Notes under the pieces: generated by a model
What the model saw: only the letters and a program-made list of their open reading frames with translations
Databases searched by the model: none
Told to the model about the DNA's origin: nothing
Program-made: the position numbers and the translations under genes
Shown here: positions 34,969 through 46,206 of the stretch, one piece after another
Layout: each line of letters starts with the position of its first letter
Position numbering within the stretch: position 1 is the first letter of the stretch
NCBI RefSeq assembly: GCF_000950575.1
Contig: NZ_CP011005.1
Coordinates: 62,001 to 126,000 of the forward strand
Direction: 5' to 3'
Length of the DNA stretch: 64,000 nt
DNA from: Psychromicrobium lacuslunae
GTDB lineage: Bacteria; Actinomycetota; Actinomycetes; Actinomycetales; Micrococcaceae

Positions 34969-35418
34969 CTAGTTCTGCACGATCCAACAGCTATCGACGA
35001 CCGCGGAGACCGCGAGGGAATCGGTGAGCAGCTGGACCTGCTGGCGAGTTGTGCGGCCCTGTTCAGTGCCTTGATCGACGGGATTAGCCGGCACGGTGGC
35101 AATTTTCCAACCAACCACTGTGTAGCTGTCATCTAAGGCTTTAACCTCGCACTGGGCCGTGGAGGCTGGGTCCTTGGTGACCTGGAAATCAACGGTGGTC
35201 TGCGAGTCGTTGACCACGGTGAAGCCAATTAATTTGAGGTCGGCGCCCGGGCCGCGACCAAAAGTCAACCAGCTGACGAACGCGAGCACCACTAGTGCCA
35301 CTGCGCCGATCAGCAGGATCCTTCGTCCTTTGCTCATTCCCTTGAGGGTGCGTTGGGGGGAGCCATAGCGATTAGCTAGGCTGGGGGATACCTGTTGCGC
35401 AGAGGCTGGCTGAGGCAC
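34969..35418 (-). CDS. DUF4307 membrane protein
   Basis: This is a 149-residue single-pass protein with a basic N-terminus, one helix (RILLIGAVALVVLAFVSWLTF, residues about 32-52) and an extracytoplasmic beta-rich domain (LKLIGFTVVNDSQTTVDFQV). It matches DUF4307, whose gene lies between greA and mca in many actinobacteria. Function is unknown. A gggaagaaga site precedes GTG 35418. Confidence 0.82.
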   Translation of the reverse strand: MPQPASAQQVSPSLANRYGSPQRTLKGMSKGRRILLIGAVALVVLAFVSWLTFGRGPGADLKLIGFTVVNDSQTTVDFQVTKDPASTAQCEVKALDDSYTVVGWKIATVPANPVDQGTEQGRTTRQQVQLLTDSLAVSAVVDSCWIVQN

Positions 35419-35572
35419 TCTTCTTCCCGCCGTTCTGAAAACTCACGTAGCAGTAACATAGCTTTGAGTTGTTCATGTCCAAAGCTTCACCTTCCAGTCT
35501 AATTCGTCTGGCGGTCGAGCTTGACATCGAATCAGAGGAAGCCCGAGGGAAGACCAGGGGAAGGGGAACGGA

Positions 35573-36478
35573 TTGGCGGCGCAACAGGTGAAGCAGGGTG
35601 AGCTCCGGCTATTGGCGGTACACGCGCATCCGGATGATGAATCTAGCAAAGGTGCCGCGATGATGGCCAGTTACCGGGCCCAGGGTGCCCGGGTAATGGT
35701 GGCCAGCTGTACCGGTGGTGAGCGTGGTGATGTGCAGAATCCAGCGCTTGCGGCGGACCCCCATGCGCTTCGCGATATGGCTGGCGCGCGAAGGCTGGAA
35801 ATGGCCAAGGCTGCCTCGATTATCGGTATTGAGCATCGCTGGTTGGGATTTGTCGATTCCGGGTTACCGGAAGGTGACCCGCTACCGCCCTTGCCTCCAG
35901 GTTGCTTTGCCTTACAGCCGCTGGAGCGTGCCGCCGCTCCGTTGGTCCGGCTAGTCCGCGAATTCAAACCGCAGGTGATTGTTAGTTACGACGAAAATGG
36001 TGGTTATCCGCACCCGGACCACATTATGGCCCACCGGGTGGCGGTGGAGGCCTTCCATGCTGCCGGGGACCCAGAACGCTATCCGGACGCCGGCGCGCCT
36101 TGGCAGCCGAGCAAGCTGTACTACGATTTAGCCTTCAATCCGCAACGTTTCAGGGCCTTGCACGATGCTTTGGAGGAAGCTGGCATGAACTCACCCTATG
36201 CTGAGTGGATCGCGTCTTGGTTAGAAGCTGATGCGGAGGGCAACAAGCCTGCTCGGGGCCAGCATCCGGCGACTACGCAGATTGAGTGCGGAGATTTTTT
36301 TGAGGTGCGCGATAACGCTTTACGTGCCCATGCTACCCAGGTTGATCCGCAAGGTTTTTTCTTCGCGGTGTCTCTCGATCTGCAGCGCAAGGTTTGGCCC
36401 TGGGAAGATTATTCGCTGATCGAATCACTTGTGCCCACTGAGTTGCCGGAACGGGATCTCTTCGCGGGATTGCGTTAG
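35573..36478 (+). CDS. mca: Mycothiol S-conjugate amidase
   Basis: This zinc enzyme cleaves mycothiol S-conjugates to a mercapturate and GlcN-Ins for detoxification. It is 301 residues of the LmbE/PIG-L family. AVHAHPDDESSKGA (H19, D22 as zinc ligands) and ENGGYPHPDHIMAH (third ligand His) are intact. Size and the GFFFAV..WPWEDY end favour Mca over MshB. The start is TTG 35573. The neighbours greA and DUF4307 support the call and show that the organism uses mycothiol. Confidence 0.92.
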   Translation: MAAQQVKQGELRLLAVHAHPDDESSKGAAMMASYRAQGARVMVASCTGGERGDVQNPALAADPHALRDMAGARRLEMAKAASIIGIEHRWLGFVDSGLPEGDPLPPLPPGCFALQPLERAAAPLVRLVREFKPQVIVSYDENGGYPHPDHIMAHRVAVEAFHAAGDPERYPDAGAPWQPSKLYYDLAFNPQRFRALHDALEEAGMNSPYAEWIASWLEADAEGNKPARGQHPATTQIECGDFFEVRDNALRAHATQVDPQGFFFAVSLDLQRKVWPWEDYSLIESLVPTELPERDLFAGLR

Positions 36479-36550
36479 GTCTTGACGGTGTCCGGGGCGC
36501 AGGACACCACTGATTTCGCCTTCGGTGCTGCTTAGCGGGAGAATGGTGGG

Positions 36551-36904
36551 GTGCGCCCCGTGATCATGTTCTTTAATACAGTGCCCTTAGCCTCACCAAC
36601 CCCTTCGCCGACGCCCTCGTTAAAGGACGGTTTGACTACCGATCAGGTGAGTCCGGGTTTTCTAGGGTTCTTAGCCACCTTTTTCATTGTGGTGATCATG
36701 GTTTTCCTGATTGTCGATATGGTGCGTCGAATCCGCAGGGTACGTTACCGAGCCCAGGTAGCCGGCGAATTAGCGGCACCGGTAATCCCGGAAGCTCACC
36801 CCGCTACCGACGGTGAAACAGTGGAAAGTGGGCAATCCACCGCTGAAGGCTCGCCAGCAGAAGCTCCGGAGGAGTCAGCTAACGGCAAATCCAGCCCGAA
36901 GTAG
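36551..36904 (+). CDS. Small single-pass membrane protein
   Basis: This 117-residue protein has a Pro/Thr/Ser-rich N-terminus, one membrane helix (LGFLATFFIVVIMVFLIVDMV), then a basic RRIRRVRYR stretch and an acidic Ala/Glu/Ser tail. It resembles the conserved protein found after mca in other actinobacteria (Rv1083 position). Its function is unknown. GTG 36551 or ATG 36566 may start it; a gagaatggtgg stretch precedes the GTG. Confidence 0.7.
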   Translation: MRPVIMFFNTVPLASPTPSPTPSLKDGLTTDQVSPGFLGFLATFFIVVIMVFLIVDMVRRIRRVRYRAQVAGELAAPVIPEAHPATDGETVESGQSTAEGSPAEAPEESANGKSSPK

Positions 36905-36968
36905 CGCCAACTCAAGGTGAGAACTCTGTCAGCAGGGCAAAGGGCAAAAACGACGAGAACGACGACAC

Positions 36969-37655
36969 CTACGAAAATACCGCGAACATAATGGCGATGA
37001 AGTGGCAGGTGAACCCGACCACGGTGAAGGCGTGAAAAAATTCGTGGAAGCCGAAGTGTGCCTGGGAGAAATTCGGTCGTTTGATCCCGTAAAACACTGC
37101 GCCCGCGATATAGAAGGCGCCGCCAACGCAGATCAGTACTGCGGCTGGAATGGAAGCGGCAAAAAAGTCGGGGAAGAAAAAGACTGCAGCTAGGCCGAGA
37201 ATGCAGTAGATCGGCACATAAAGCCAGCGTGGCGCACTAACCCAGAGTACCCGGAACGCCACTCCAGCTATCGCGCCCACCCAGATCGCCCAGAGTAGAA
37301 GAGTCGCTTTTTCCGGTGGCAAGAGTAGCGCCGCCAGCGGGGTGTAGGTGCCAGCGATCACCAACATAATATTGGTGTGGTCTAAACGCTTCAGCACGGC
37401 TTTGACGGTGGGCTTCCAGTTACCACGATGGTAGAGCGCGCTGATCCCGAAAAGAAGCATTCCAGTAAATGCATATATCGCCGAGGTTACTTTGCCAAGC
37501 ACCGTTGGTGCCACGCAAATCAAGACAATCCCGGCCGCCATCGCTAGCGGAGTGGCCACCAAATGAATCCAGCCACGCCAGCTTGGTTTAACCCCTAGTG
37601 TTGGCTTGAGCGGCACTGGTGGGGGTTTCACTGGGCTAGAAGCTTGACGCACCAT
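36969..37655 (-). CDS. Hemolysin III family membrane protein
   Basis: This is a 228-residue protein of the YqfA/Hly-III (PAQR-like) family with seven hydrophobic segments. SALYHRGNW, LKRLDHTNIMLVIAGTYTP and FGFHEFFHAFTVVGFTCHF hold the conserved Ser, Asp and His residues of the likely metal site. The family name is historical; hydrolase or channel activity is unproven here. I chose ATG 37655 because TACCAT lies 6 nt before it. Confidence 0.87.
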   Translation of the reverse strand: MVRQASSPVKPPPVPLKPTLGVKPSWRGWIHLVATPLAMAAGIVLICVAPTVLGKVTSAIYAFTGMLLFGISALYHRGNWKPTVKAVLKRLDHTNIMLVIAGTYTPLAALLLPPEKATLLLWAIWVGAIAGVAFRVLWVSAPRWLYVPIYCILGLAAVFFFPDFFAASIPAAVLICVGGAFYIAGAVFYGIKRPNFSQAHFGFHEFFHAFTVVGFTCHFIAIMFAVFS

Positions 37656-37667
37656 TCTTCTATGGTA
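37655..37667 (-). promoter_or_regulatory. -10 box of leaderless hemolysin III gene
   Basis: On the minus strand TACCAT (37662-37667) ends 6 nt before ATG 37655. Confidence 0.5.
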
Positions 37668-37783
37668 GCTCAATCGGCGAATAAGTTACTTGTGAGTAAT
37701 ATTTATTTGGCATTGCACTCTGCTATCTGCGGGTAACCTATGGAGAGGTCGAAAAGTTCGACGCTTGAGGATCAGGAGGTGGT

Positions 37784-38557
37784 GTGCGGATGGCGTGGAA
37801 AATTCCGCACCCGCTGTACGGTCTTTACGAGCGCAGACTGGCAAGATCGCTACGCGGCCAGAAAATTCCAGAACACGTTGCGATGACAGTGGATGGGAAT
37901 CGCCGGTGGGCTAAGCAGTTCAATGCTTCGGTTGGCCATGGGCATCAGGCCGGTGCGGAAAAGATCCACGAGTTCTTGGGCTGGTGTCAGGAGCTAGGTG
38001 TTAAAGTCGTCACTCTCTACATGCTCTCCACCGAGAACATTGGTCGCTCGAAAGAGGAGCTCGACGAACTACTTGTCATTATCGCCACCATGATGGATCG
38101 ACTCGATTCAGACGATACGATTAGCGTCAGCGCGATGGGCGCGCCCGAGGTGCTACCCGACTATCTAGCGGAACGCCTGATCCGCTTGACCCAACGCACT
38201 CCGACCACCGAAAAGCTGCATGTGAATCTTGCCGTCGGCTACGGTGGCCGACGCGAAATTGTCGACGCAGTACGCGAGCTGCTGCGCGACGCGGTCGCAC
38301 AACAGCGTGATATCGCCGAACTAGCGGAAACCCTCGATGTTGAGGACATCTCTCGTTTTCTCTACACCAGGGGTCAACGCGATCCCGATCTGGTGATTAG
38401 AACCTCAGGGGAGCAGCGGCTCTCCGGATTCTTACTCTGGCAGAGTGCTTACAGCGAGATGTATTTTTGCGAGGTGCTCTGGCCGGCCTTCCGCCGAGTC
38501 GACTTCTTACGCGCGCTCCGCGACTACGCTGGCCGGCATCGTCGCTACGGCTCCTGA
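37784..38557 (+). CDS. uppS: Cis-prenyltransferase (short Z-isoprenyl diphosphate synthase)
   Basis: This 257-residue enzyme adds isopentenyl units in cis to allylic diphosphates. VAMTVDGNRRWAK holds the catalytic Asp, LYMLSTENIGRS and DLVIRTSGEQRLSGFLLWQSAYSE complete the signature. By position after the mca / hemolysin III block it corresponds to M. tuberculosis Rv1086, a Z,E-farnesyl diphosphate synthase, so a short product is likely; full-length undecaprenyl synthesis cannot be excluded. An aggagg site (37774-37779) precedes GTG 37784; ATG 37790 is an alternative. Confidence 0.88.
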   Translation: MRMAWKIPHPLYGLYERRLARSLRGQKIPEHVAMTVDGNRRWAKQFNASVGHGHQAGAEKIHEFLGWCQELGVKVVTLYMLSTENIGRSKEELDELLVIIATMMDRLDSDDTISVSAMGAPEVLPDYLAERLIRLTQRTPTTEKLHVNLAVGYGGRREIVDAVRELLRDAVAQQRDIAELAETLDVEDISRFLYTRGQRDPDLVIRTSGEQRLSGFLLWQSAYSEMYFCEVLWPAFRRVDFLRALRDYAGRHRRYGS

Positions 38558-38694
38558 GCTTCGCTCACGACCCGGATGTAGAGTTCACGCGGAGTTAACC
38601 GACACGCCGCCGGAGGCTACTCGCAGCCTCAAGTGCAAGGCGTAGATTGTGATTCATCGATGCTCACCCAGGGCGTTGATCGGGGAGGCCAAAG

Positions 38695-38811
38695 ATGCGA
38701 ACTATCGCAGCATCGAGCGGAAGCTGGCCTTGTGTCGTGCTCCGCAGCACCCCGCCGCATCTTAGGAAACTGAGCTCTGGCTCAGGGTCTGGAGTCACGT
38801 GGCCCTCATGA
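38695..38811 (+). CDS. Possible small ORF upstream of phoH2
   Basis: A 38-codon frame starts at ATG 38695, 6 nt after a strong ggggagg site (38682-38688). It ends in TGA 38809-38811, which overlaps the phoH2 ATG at 38808 by 4 bases. The product is basic and Ser/Gly-rich with no known domain. In mycobacteria phoH2 is preceded by a small overlapping gene, phoAT, reported to act as its antitoxin, so this could be an analogue. It could also be a leader peptide or chance frame. The rest of 38558-38694 shows nothing. Confidence 0.4.
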   Translation: MRTIAASSGSWPCVVLRSTPPHLRKLSSGSGSGVTWPS

Positions 38812-40202
38812 ATACACCATCCGCAGCCGAACAGCCTGCCGCTCGCGGCAAGCGAGGCCCCGCCAAAACCACTAAGACCAAGAAGACCGGATCAGCGTTA
38901 GCAGCTGCCGGTCTTTCGCGTTCTTATGTATTGGACACTTCGGTTCTACTCTCTGATCCTCGCGCGATTACCCGATTCGCAGAGCATGAAGTCATTCTGC
39001 CGATCGTGGTGATTAGCGAGCTCGAAGCTAAAAGGCATGACCCAGAACTGGGGTATTTTGCCCGGAAAGCTTTGCGTTTGCTTGACGATTTACGGGTAGA
39101 GCACGGTGGTTTGAACAAGGCGATCCCACTCGGGGAAGAGGGCGGATCGTTACGGGTTGAACTCAACCACATCTCTTCCGAAGTGTTACCCGCAGGTTTT
39201 CGCAGCGGCGATAACGACGCCAGAATTCTTGCGGTAGCAAAGAACCTGGCCAATGAGGGTTTCGACGTCACGGTGGTCTCCAAGGACCTACCGATGCGGG
39301 TCAAAGCTTCGGCGATGGGCTTGCAGGCTGAGGAATACCGCAATGAGCTGGTCCAGGACTCCGGCTGGACCGGTGTCGCGGAGCTCGATGTTGCTGAGGA
39401 AGAGGTCAATACTCTTTACAACCACGAGCCGGTCTTCGTGCCGGCCGCTGCGGAGCTGCCGACCAATACTGGTTTGGTTTTGCTCTCGAACCGCGGTTCG
39501 GCGCTAGGCCGAGTCGGCGCGGATAAGCAGGTTCGCTTGGTGAAGGGCAATCGCGATGTCTTTGGCTTGCATGGACGCTCTGCAGAGCAGCGGCTGGCTA
39601 TTGACCTGCTGATGGACCCTGAGGTGGGCATTATCTCGCTCGGGGGCCGGGCTGGTACCGGTAAATCTGCTTTGGCGCTCTGTGCGGGCTTGGAAGCAGT
39701 GCTGGAGCGTCGGGAGCATCGCAAAGTGATGGTCTTCCGGCCGCTCTACGCGGTAGGGGGTCAGGAACTCGGCTTTTTGCCGGGCTCTGAGACAGAGAAG
39801 ATGAATCCCTGGGCGCAGGCAGTTTTCGATACCTTGGGTGCCTTAGTCTCCCAAGAAGTGGTCGAAGAAGTGATGGATCGGGGCATGCTCGAAGTGCTGC
39901 CGTTGACCCATATTCGGGGACGATCCCTCCACGATGCTTTCGTCATTGTGGACGAAGCTCAGTCGCTGGAGAAGAACGTGCTGCTCACCGTGATGAGCCG
40001 GATCGGGCAGAACTCCAAGATTGTGCTTACCCACGACGTCGCGCAGCGAGACAACCTCCGAGTGGGTCGTCATGACGGTATCGCTGCGGTAGTGGAGACG
40101 CTCAAGGGTCACCCGCTCTTCGCGCACATCACCTTGAACCGCTCGGAGCGTTCGCCGATCGCAGCTTTGGTCACCGATCTGTTGGAAGGTGCCGAAATCT
40201 AA
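38808..40202 (+). CDS. phoH2: PhoH2: PIN-PhoH RNase/helicase
   Basis: This is a 464-residue fusion of an N-terminal PIN nuclease domain ([42 protein letters not shown]) and a C-terminal PhoH ATPase ([14 protein letters not shown] Walker [14 protein letters not shown] Walker B). Mycobacterial PhoH2 unwinds and cuts RNA. I prefer ATG 38808 because of the 4-base overlap with the small upstream ORF; GTG 38799 with ggag at 38791-38794 is also possible. Confidence 0.88.
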   Translation: MNTPSAAEQPAARGKRGPAKTTKTKKTGSALAAAGLSRSYVLDTSVLLSDPRAITRFAEHEVILPIVVISELEAKRHDPELGYFARKALRLLDDLRVEHGGLNKAIPLGEEGGSLRVELNHISSEVLPAGFRSGDNDARILAVAKNLANEGFDVTVVSKDLPMRVKASAMGLQAEEYRNELVQDSGWTGVAELDVAEEEVNTLYNHEPVFVPAAAELPTNTGLVLLSNRGSALGRVGADKQVRLVKGNRDVFGLHGRSAEQRLAIDLLMDPEVGIISLGGRAGTGKSALALCAGLEAVLERREHRKVMVFRPLYAVGGQELGFLPGSETEKMNPWAQAVFDTLGALVSQEVVEEVMDRGMLEVLPLTHIRGRSLHDAFVIVDEAQSLEKNVLLTVMSRIGQNSKIVLTHDVAQRDNLRVGRHDGIAAVVETLKGHPLFAHITLNRSERSPIAALVTDLLEGAEI

Positions 40203-40210
40203 GATCGAGA

Positions 40211-40666
40211 CTAAAGCAAGCCAAGCACCCCGAATACTGCTCCGAGGCCAGAGCTAAGGCCTCGGAGCAGGTTCGAGCGGGACCATTCGGTGGCAAAGCG
40301 GGGCCAGAAATCGGGTTCGGCACTTAACCGACGATTACGTGGCACGTTGTGCACCATGGTGATCAAGGTGCCAAACAGGCTTAGCACCGCCCCAGCGATA
40401 CGCCAGAGCGCAGCTGTTTCGCCCAATTGAGGCAGGTTGAGCAGCAGCACAGCTACCGCCGAGAGTGCGCCGAGGGCGAAGATCGAAAGGAAACCCGGCT
40501 GTTCGGCAGCAACGTTGATCTTATTCATAACTCCGGCGGCATCTCTGCTCCCGGTGCGCTTGAGTGCCGGCATCACCATGCTGGTAAAGGCTAGATAGAC
40601 GCCGCCGAGAAGAGCCGCGCTGACAATTGAGACGATACTCGCGGTGGCAGTCCAAGGATCAGTCAT
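40211..40666 (-). CDS. DUF1772-family membrane protein
   Basis: This is a 151-residue protein with four hydrophobic segments. MPALKRTG, a MNKIN segment near residue 48 and HNVPRNRRL match the DUF1772 (anthrone oxygenase-like) family. No metabolic partner is nearby. A TATTGA box 6 nt before ATG 40666 may be its -10. It converges with phoH2. Confidence 0.7.
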   Translation of the reverse strand: MTDPWTATASIVSIVSAALLGGVYLAFTSMVMPALKRTGSRDAAGVMNKINVAAEQPGFLSIFALGALSAVAVLLLNLPQLGETAALWRIAGAVLSLFGTLITMVHNVPRNRRLSAEPDFWPRFATEWSRSNLLRGLSSGLGAVFGVLGLL

Positions 40667-40717
40667 GGCTAATCAATACCACAATGGGAGCGGCGCTAAC
40701 AGCGCTATCTCTCCGAG

Positions 40718-41470
40718 CTACTGGGCTTGCGGCAGTTCCCATTCGATGTGTTGGCGAACGTCCGTGAGTAATGAGGAGTCCTGGGTAAATAAATCGTCGA
40801 GCATGTATTCATCCACTGCCAGCACGCTGATCCAATGGCCTTGCCCGGCGGTTGCCCCATCTAGTGATTGACTTGCCAAGCAAATCCCGGTCTCCACGTC
40901 GATCCGTACCGCGGTGCGGCCTGGAAAGAGGATGGCGGCGCCGACGGTACGTGGCTGATAGCTATGGTTTGCGGTGAGTACCGCCTCCACTGCCTCTCGG
41001 CCTTCATGGTCGACGAAACGGAGTTCGATGGGTTCGGTGACATTGGCGAACGGAAACTCAATCGGCACCGGCGCGTTGCCAGCCAGTTCGACCGGGTCGA
41101 ACCAGGCGGCGAACCGGGCGGCACTCAGCTGATCAAGACCGAAGCCAGGCTCACCATACTGCGCCTCGGGTCGACGCCTTACCAAACCGTCAGCCTGATA
41201 CAGCGGGGTGACCAGATGCGGCGGCAGTAACCAAGGTTTTCTCGACCCGGAGGTGAAAAGCGAATCCTTTGAGTCGTTCAAACCGGCTGTGCTTTGCAAG
41301 ACGGTGCCGTCCAGCGCCTCAATGCGCAGGGCGAGTGGGCGGCGGATCCAGCCGTTGACTGTGCTCGCCGCCGAGTCATTAGGCAACCAGCGCACCTGGA
41401 AGCGCAAGCTACGCCATTTCCACGGCGAAGATCGACACAACGCTCGGAAAACATCGGCGGTAAGCTCCAT
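40718..41470 (-). CDS. Protein of unknown function, divergent from prepilin peptidase
   Basis: I do not recognise this 250-residue protein. From ATG 41470 it reads as a soluble, beta-rich sequence with several Trp-containing stretches (SPWKWRSLRFQVRW, GHWISVLAVDE) and an acidic end. No signal peptide or membrane helix is seen. The frame opens as far as 41683, but the extra part overlaps the divergent prepilin peptidase gene. TACACT lies 6 nt before the ATG. The two divergent starts are 59 bases apart. Confidence 0.65.
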   Translation of the reverse strand: MELTADVFRALCRSSPWKWRSLRFQVRWLPNDSAASTVNGWIRRPLALRIEALDGTVLQSTAGLNDSKDSLFTSGSRKPWLLPPHLVTPLYQADGLVRRRPEAQYGEPGFGLDQLSAARFAAWFDPVELAGNAPVPIEFPFANVTEPIELRFVDHEGREAVEAVLTANHSYQPRTVGAAILFPGRTAVRIDVETGICLASQSLDGATAGQGHWISVLAVDEYMLDDLFTQDSSLLTDVRQHIEWELPQAQ

Positions 41471-41482
41471 ATCCACAGTGTA
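41470..41482 (-). promoter_or_regulatory. -10 box of leaderless unknown gene
   Basis: On the minus strand TACACT (41477-41482) ends 6 nt before ATG 41470. It is back-to-back with the promoter at 41518. Confidence 0.5.
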
Positions 41483-41517
41483 CGCTGGCGGGGCTGCGGA
41501 GTAGCGGTGTTTTCGAG

Positions 41518-41530
41518 TAGCATCCCAGCA
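41518..41530 (+). promoter_or_regulatory. -10 box of leaderless prepilin peptidase gene
   Basis: TAGCAT at 41518-41523 ends 6 nt before ATG 41530. Confidence 0.5.
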
Positions 41531-42036
41531 TGATCCCGAGGCTTTGCCAATTGATCGTCCAATACCCGTTGAGTTTTGTTTTGACGGCGCTAGCCTGTGC
41601 CTATTTGCTGGTGATAGCTGTTTGGTTGAGCATAATTGACCTACGCAGCCATCTGCTCCCAAACCGGATCGTTTACCCCTCAATCGCGGTAGCCCTGGGG
41701 CTGCTGGGATGCTCTGCTCTGCTAGCCGCTGACGCTGGAACTGCGCTCCGCGTCCTACTCGGTGGGGTGGTTCTAGGGCTCGGTTACCTACTCCTACGCG
41801 CGATCTATCCGGCGGGAATGGGGCTAGGGGATGTGAAATTGGCGGTGCTGCTCGGCTGTTATCTGGGGTACCTCAGCTGGCTGCACCTGCTCTATGCCAG
41901 CATCCTTAGCTTTATGTTGGGCGGTCTGGTGGGCGTTGGATTGCTGCTCAGCCGCAAGGGCACTTTGAAAACTGCTCTGCCTTTTGGGCCGCTAATGTTC
42001 GCCGGCACGATACTTGCGTTGCTCACCCCGGCCTAA
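41530..42036 (+). CDS. A24-family prepilin peptidase
   Basis: This is a 168-residue membrane aspartyl protease. The two catalytic Asp motifs are IIDLRSHLLPNRI and GMGLGDVKLA, with FGPLMFAG at the end. It lacks the N-terminal methylase domain of full PilD, as is common in actinobacteria where it processes Flp/Tad or type II pseudopilins. No pilus genes lie in the window. A stem-loop follows. Confidence 0.87.
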   Translation: MIPRLCQLIVQYPLSFVLTALACAYLLVIAVWLSIIDLRSHLLPNRIVYPSIAVALGLLGCSALLAADAGTALRVLLGGVVLGLGYLLLRAIYPAGMGLGDVKLAVLLGCYLGYLSWLHLLYASILSFMLGGLVGVGLLLSRKGTLKTALPFGPLMFAGTILALLTPA

Positions 42037-42061
42037 CCTTCGAAGTGGTTCAAGATAGCCA

Positions 42062-42113
42062 AATGACTTCGGGATAGCCCAGTTACTTGCTGTTGGACTA
42101 TCCCGAAGTCATT
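42062..42113. terminator. Bidirectional terminator-like hairpin
   Basis: Perfect 16-bp arms (42062-42077 / 42098-42113) enclose a 20-nt loop between the convergent prepilin peptidase and MFS genes. Confidence 0.7.
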
Positions 42114-42150
42114 GCGTTCTCGCGAACACGGCTTCTCGAACCGACGGATA

Positions 42151-43878
<1,728 letters not shown>

Positions 43879-44553
43879 TTAGTCTTCTAGCGTGGAATTC
43901 TCAATGAGGTCTTTGATTGCTCGGGTGTAGCGCCGCATGATGCTAGGAATCTCTTCGGTGGTACCGGGGAGGAAGGAGGCTTCGGAGGATTTGCGAAGAA
44001 TCGCACCAACCAGCACTACCGCCATCTGGACCCGAAGGTCCTCGGCTTCGCAAGATTCTCGCTTGGCGATCAACTCGCGCAAGGTCTGCTCACGTTTCTC
44101 GAAGCTATCTAGAGCTTTGGCGAGGAGCTGCGGTTCACTCAGAATCACCTTGTGCAGCTTCCGGTGTTCCTCCGGAGTGCGGGGAAGCCGGTTTGTATTC
44201 TCGGCGAACATGGTGAGCAGGTCTTGCAGCAAGGTGCTGGATAGCTGACCGGGCCGATGCTCGGTTGACTGTCCTGCCACGAACCTAGCTTGGAGATCCT
44301 CGGGGAAGTCTCCGCCGTCCCAGCCCAGCACGGCATCTTCCTTGCTGGCGAAATAGTTGAAGAAGGTGCGGCGGGAGATGCCGACACTCTCGCACAGTTG
44401 CTCGACGGTGAATCCATTAAAGCCGTGCTCCAGGGTGAGATCTTGTGCCACCTTCACGATGGCGGCCCTGGTCGCCTGCTTCTTCCGTTCACGCAAGCCG
44501 AGTGAATCGTCCTCGGTCGGCGACTCAACGGAAATTATTGCACTATCTTTCAC
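43879..44553 (-). CDS. TetR-family repressor of MFS exporter
   Basis: This is a TetR regulator of about 224 residues. The helix-turn-helix is RAAIVKVAQDLTLEHGFNGFTVEQLCESVGISRRTFFNYFASKEDAVL; the C-terminal ligand domain is divergent. The frame opens at 44589, but that start lies inside the operator, so I prefer GTG 44553. The start is uncertain because no ribosome site is clear. It is in an operon with the exporter and has a strong inverted repeat at its promoter, so autorepression is expected. Confidence 0.85.
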   Translation of the reverse strand: MKDSAIISVESPTEDDSLGLRERKKQATRAAIVKVAQDLTLEHGFNGFTVEQLCESVGISRRTFFNYFASKEDAVLGWDGGDFPEDLQARFVAGQSTEHRPGQLSSTLLQDLLTMFAENTNRLPRTPEEHRKLHKVILSEPQLLAKALDSFEKREQTLRELIAKRESCEAEDLRVQMAVVLVGAILRKSSEASFLPGTTEEIPSIMRRYTRAIKDLIENSTLED

Positions 44554-44562
44554 GAAGTAAAG

Positions 44563-44591
44563 TTTTGCACTATGTGTCGAATAGTGCAAAA
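44563..44591. promoter_or_regulatory. TetR operator
   Basis: TTTTGCACTAT (44563-44573) and ATAGTGCAAAA (44581-44591) are perfect 11-bp inverted arms with a 7-nt spacer. A third half-site TTGCACTAT lies at 44535-44543, just inside the gene start. Confidence 0.75.
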
Positions 44592-44658
44592 TTAATCGAC
44601 ATGAGTTGTGTCACTTAACTGAACCGAAGCTGAAGCCATGAGGGCTTAAATAGCAAGC

Positions 44659-44703
44659 GCCCGGTAGCGCTGCCACGGGTTGAACCGTGGAGCGCCGCCG
44701 GGC
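44659..44703 (-). terminator. Terminator-like hairpin after fumC
   Basis: Three stacked stems pair (gcccgg/ccgggc, gcgct/agcgc, ccacgg/ccgtgg) with small bulges around a gttgaa loop. It lies just beyond the 3' end of fumC. Confidence 0.65.
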
Positions 44704-44721
44704 TGAGCTAATACCGTTTGA

Positions 44722-46139
<1,418 letters not shown>

Positions 46140-46140
<1 letters not shown>

Positions 46141-46152
46141 GGTTATAGATTA
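46140..46152 (-). promoter_or_regulatory. -10 box of leaderless fumC
   Basis: On the minus strand TAATCT (46147-46152) ends 6 nt before ATG 46140. Confidence 0.5.
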
Positions 46153-46206
46153 TCCGGGCCATCCGCTCCGGACAATTTCGGCTAAGCGGGGCAGCTAAGC
46201 AAAGTT

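Noticed and set aside
38445-38645. 66-residue frame overlapping the uppS end
   Set aside because: It mostly shadows uppS and lacks initiation signals.
44659-44703. Possible tRNA or sRNA near fumC
   Set aside because: The stems fold as one long hairpin and no cloverleaf can be drawn; a terminator is the simpler reading.
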